This document shows, one piece after another, positions 5,699 to 8,037 of a DNA stretch of 8,037 nt (the stretch's first letter is position 1; each line of letters starts with the position of its first letter). Under the pieces are notes generated by a model that was given only the letters and a program-made list of their open reading frames with translations, was not told where the DNA came from and searched no databases. Source of the stretch: Bacteroidota bacterium. GTDB lineage: Bacteria; Bacteroidota; Bacteroidia; B-17B0; Aurantibacillaceae. The position numbers and the translations under genes were made by a program. The stretch covers positions 1-8,037 of the forward strand of contig JANYBY010000245.1 in NCBI GenBank assembly GCA_025360565.1, in the 5' to 3' direction.

Positions 5699-8037
5699 AT
5701 GATAAAAAACATTTACTTAGCAATTGTATTAGTAGTTTTTACAGGCTTAGGGGCTTTAGCCCAGACTGGCAACGGCGCCATAAAAATTGTTTTACAGGAT
5801 AAAGCCACAAAAGAAGCAATTCCTTTTGCCAACGTTGTTGCGTATAAAGATGGCGTACAGGTTGGGGTTGCCACAACTAATATGGATGGCGAGGCTTTTA
5901 TTAAACCCTTAGAGCCGGGTAAATACACCGTTAAAGGTGTTTACGTTGGTTACCAGGCAACAGAAATTAAAGATGTAATCGTTGGGGATGGTAAAACGGC
6001 GTATATCACCATTCCACTTTCAAATGGCGAAGGTGTTAAGTTGGATGAGGTGGAAGTTGTAACATATCAGGTCCCGCTAATTGATCCGGATACTAAATCG
6101 GGGCAAACAGTTACCCGGGAAGATTATCAGAATTTAGCAACTAAAAATGTTAACTCCGTTGCAGCAACTACAGCAGGGGTTTACCAAGCCGATGAAGGCG
6201 GTGGTCTTAACGTGCGCGGAGCCAGGGGCGGTGCCACAACTTATTTTATTGATGGAGTAAAAGTTTTTGGTACACCAAATTTACCACAGCAAGCAATTGA
6301 GCAATTAAATATTATTACCGGTGGTGTGCCGGCACAATACGGGGATTTAACCTCAGGTGCAATTTCGATCTCAACCAGGGGTCCGCAGTCTAAATTTTTT
6401 GGTGGAGTTGAGTTGATCTCTTCTCAATTAACCGATCCTTACGGATACAACTCTTTAGGTTTTAGTTTAGGTGGCCCTATTTATAAAAAGAAAGATTCAA
6501 CACGCCGTACTGTTTTAGGTTTCTTTTTCTCGGGAATGGGAAATTATATTAAAGACCCAAACCCATCATTTATTCCACTTTATGTTGTAAACGACAGTAA
6601 ATTGCAAGAGCTAAAAGATGCGCCTTTAAGGCCTTCTCCTTCCGGTACAGGATTTATCAGATCATCTGAGTTTGTAACAAAAGATGATATGCATACTCAA
6701 AAAACGCATCCTAATAACGCTAATAAATCCCTTTCCCTTCAAGGTAAAATTGATTACGCCCCATCAGGAAATACCAATATTAGTTTAGGAGGTTTTTATG
6801 AATATAATAACCAAATGAATTCGGGTATTGGAAATCAGTTATTTAATTCGGTTAACAACTCTCAGTCTATTGCTACCGTTATGAGGACTAATTTATCCAT
6901 TACTCAAAAATTCGGTAACCCAAATGCTAAAAAAGAAAAATCGCAATCAATTGTCTCAAATCCTTTTTTCCGCTTTTTAGTGAGTTACGAAAAGGATTAC
7001 AATGTAACTCAAAGCGCAGTTTTTAAAGACAACTTTTTTCAATACGGGTATGTAGGAAAATTTGACCGCACATTTAAAGAAAAAGAATTTGCTCTTAATT
7101 ATAATTTTACCGATACTTTTTTATTGAACGGACAAATAATAAACGCATATGTTTATAGAGACAGGTTTGAGCAGCCGGTAAAATTTACCCCTTCTGAGCA
7201 AAATAAAGACGCGGCACTTTACACCAGCTATGTAGTGGATCATGCCCCATCAAACGCTTTTGTAAGTATGGATTATATTGCCGGAAATAACGGTTTGCGT
7301 AATGGCGATAGCCCACAGAGTATTTATGGCTTATATAATAATTTTGGAACTTATAACGGATTTTATGTCAAATCGAACAAATCCCAGTTTCGTGTTTCGA
7401 GTAGCTTCAATGCCGATATTAAGAGCCATGCTCTTACTTTTGGTATGGAATTGGATCAGCAGGTAAGTAATAGTTATGTTTTTAGTCCACAAGGCTACGA
7501 CATTTGGACACAAATGAGGTTACTTGCCAACCAACACACGGATCAGTTAGATCGTAAAAACCCAATTAAGGTGGATGAGTTTTCGGGTTTAATTCCTTAT
7601 TATTATTATGAAAGAGCTTATAATCCTGACAAACAAAGCCAGTTCTCCGAAAAACTGTTAGAATCGTTAGGGTTACCAAAAGATTATAAAGGATTTGTGA
7701 ACACAGATGCTATGGACCCATCCGCGTTTAAAATGAGTATGTTCAGTGCCGAAGATCTTTTGGGCGCTTCAAAGACATCAAACCTTGTAAGTTATAACGG
7801 GTATAGCGCTGAGGGTGTTAAAACAAATGGAAAAACAAATATCAGCGATTTCTTAAACCAAAAAGACGATGCGGGCAGAAAAACTTTTCCAATTGGTAAT
7901 TTTAAACCAATTTACGCCTCGGTTTATATCATGGATCACTTCGATTTTAAAGATATTAAATTTAACGTGGGCTTACGCGTTGACAGATATGATGCTAACC
8001 AGCCTGTTTTAAAGGATAAATACGCATTGCACGATTT
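5699..8037 (+). CDS. TonB-dependent outer-membrane receptor (3' end outside window)
   Basis: The frame is open from the ATG at 5699 to the right edge (779 codons plus two bases), so the end of the barrel is missing. Residues 1-21 are a signal peptide (ALA|Q). Residues about 25-110 form a carboxypeptidase-regulatory-like beta domain (VLQDKATKEAIPFANVV, then NMDGEAFIKPLEPGKYTV and VGYQ). The plug domain (about 130-230) contains NVRGARGGATTYFIDGVKV, LPQQAIEQLNIITGGVPAQYGD and SGAISISTRG, all classic TonB receptor plug motifs. The barrel starts near FFGGVELISSQ (233-243) with Gly/aromatic-rich strands such as NSLGFSLGGPIY. Such receptors import large ligands (siderophores, glycans, peptides) across the outer membrane using TonB/ExbBD energy. 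The substrate cannot be read from sequence. No SusD-like gene is seen within the window, but the downstream side is cut off. The EVxVVxYxVPLIDPD segment between the first two domains (118-131) may hold the TonB box. Confidence 0.93.
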   Translation, partial: MIKNIYLAIVLVVFTGLGALAQTGNGAIKIVLQDKATKEAIPFANVVAYKDGVQVGVATTNMDGEAFIKPLEPGKYTVKGVYVGYQATEIKDVIVGDGKTAYITIPLSNGEGVKLDEVEVVTYQVPLIDPDTKSGQTVTREDYQNLATKNVNSVAATTAGVYQADEGGGLNVRGARGGATTYFIDGVKVFGTPNLPQQAIEQLNIITGGVPAQYGDLTSGAISISTRGPQSKFFGGVELISSQLTDPYGYNSLGFSLGGPIYKKKDSTRRTVLGFFFSGMGNYIKDPNPSFIPLYVVNDSKLQELKDAPLRPSPSGTGFIRSSEFVTKDDMHTQKTHPNNANKSLSLQGKIDYAPSGNTNISLGGFYEYNNQMNSGIGNQLFNSVNNSQSIATVMRTNLSITQKFGNPNAKKEKSQSIVSNPFFRFLVSYEKDYNVTQSAVFKDNFFQYGYVGKFDRTFKEKEFALNYNFTDTFLLNGQIINAYVYRDRFEQPVKFTPSEQNKDAALYTSYVVDHAPSNAFVSMDYIAGNNGLRNGDSPQSIYGLYNNFGTYNGFYVKSNKSQFRVSSSFNADIKSHALTFGMELDQQVSNSYVFSPQGYDIWTQMRLLANQHTDQLDRKNPIKVDEFSGLIPYYYYERAYNPDKQSQFSEKLLESLGLPKDYKGFVNTDAMDPSAFKMSMFSAEDLLGASKTSNLVSYNGYSAEGVKTNGKTNISDFLNQKDDAGRKTFPIGNFKPIYASVYIMDHFDFKDIKFNVGLRVDRYDANQPVLKDKYALHD

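Noticed and set aside
5713..5928. Minus-strand 71-residue ORF
   Set aside because: It is antisense to the signal peptide and first domain of the TonB-dependent receptor.
7278..7513. Short ORFs on both strands within the receptor barrel
   Set aside because: Both overlap the continuous receptor frame and show no protein features.

Overview
The window looks like chromosomal DNA of a free-living member of the Bacteroidota (Flavobacteriia/Sphingobacteriia/Chitinophagia type). The evidence is direct: AT-rich intergenic DNA, no Shine-Dalgarno tracts before starts, promoter-like TAnnTTTG boxes, signal peptides ending in A-K-A|Q or A|Q, a surface protein with PKD/Ig-like repeats, and a TonB-dependent receptor with an N-terminal carboxypeptidase-regulatory-like domain. 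I see no phage, transposon, CRISPR, tRNA or rRNA sequence.

Layout. (a) About 1-1851, minus strand: a short secreted protein of unknown function, followed 5 nt later by a large secreted, Cys-rich, Ig/PKD-like repeat protein that runs off the left edge. They probably form one operon, with a good promoter box at about 1874-1905. (b) 2061-3626, minus strand: nadB, L-aspartate oxidase, the first step of de novo NAD synthesis, with a strong hairpin beyond its stop. (c) 3627-3936: a 310-nt divergent intergenic region with a compact GC-rich element of about 135 nt that can fold, and a promoter for the next gene. (d) 3937-5428, plus strand: an Nfu-type Fe-S carrier, a dCMP/cytidine deaminase-family enzyme, and a small, extremely basic secreted protein whose start overlaps the deaminase stop. 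A long imperfect inverted repeat separates the first two. (e) 5429-5698: an AT-rich gap with an 11-nt direct repeat at 21-bp spacing and a possible promoter. (f) 5699 to the right edge, plus strand: a TonB-dependent outer-membrane receptor, truncated by the window.

How the genes fit together. The central genes are housekeeping: NAD synthesis, Fe-S cluster delivery and pyrimidine deoxynucleotide supply. The two ends are cell-envelope genes: an exported repeat protein and an outer-membrane transporter. NadB and Nfu are divergent neighbours. Quinolinate synthase NadA, which consumes the NadB product, is an Fe-S enzyme, so a functional link is possible, but nothing in the sequence proves it.

No clearly new multi-gene system is visible. 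The least explained items are the folded GC-rich element at 3711-3845, the inverted repeat at 4577-4639, the spaced direct repeat at 5471-5502, and the two-gene secreted cassette on the left. Both edge genes are incomplete, so their C-terminal domains cannot be judged.
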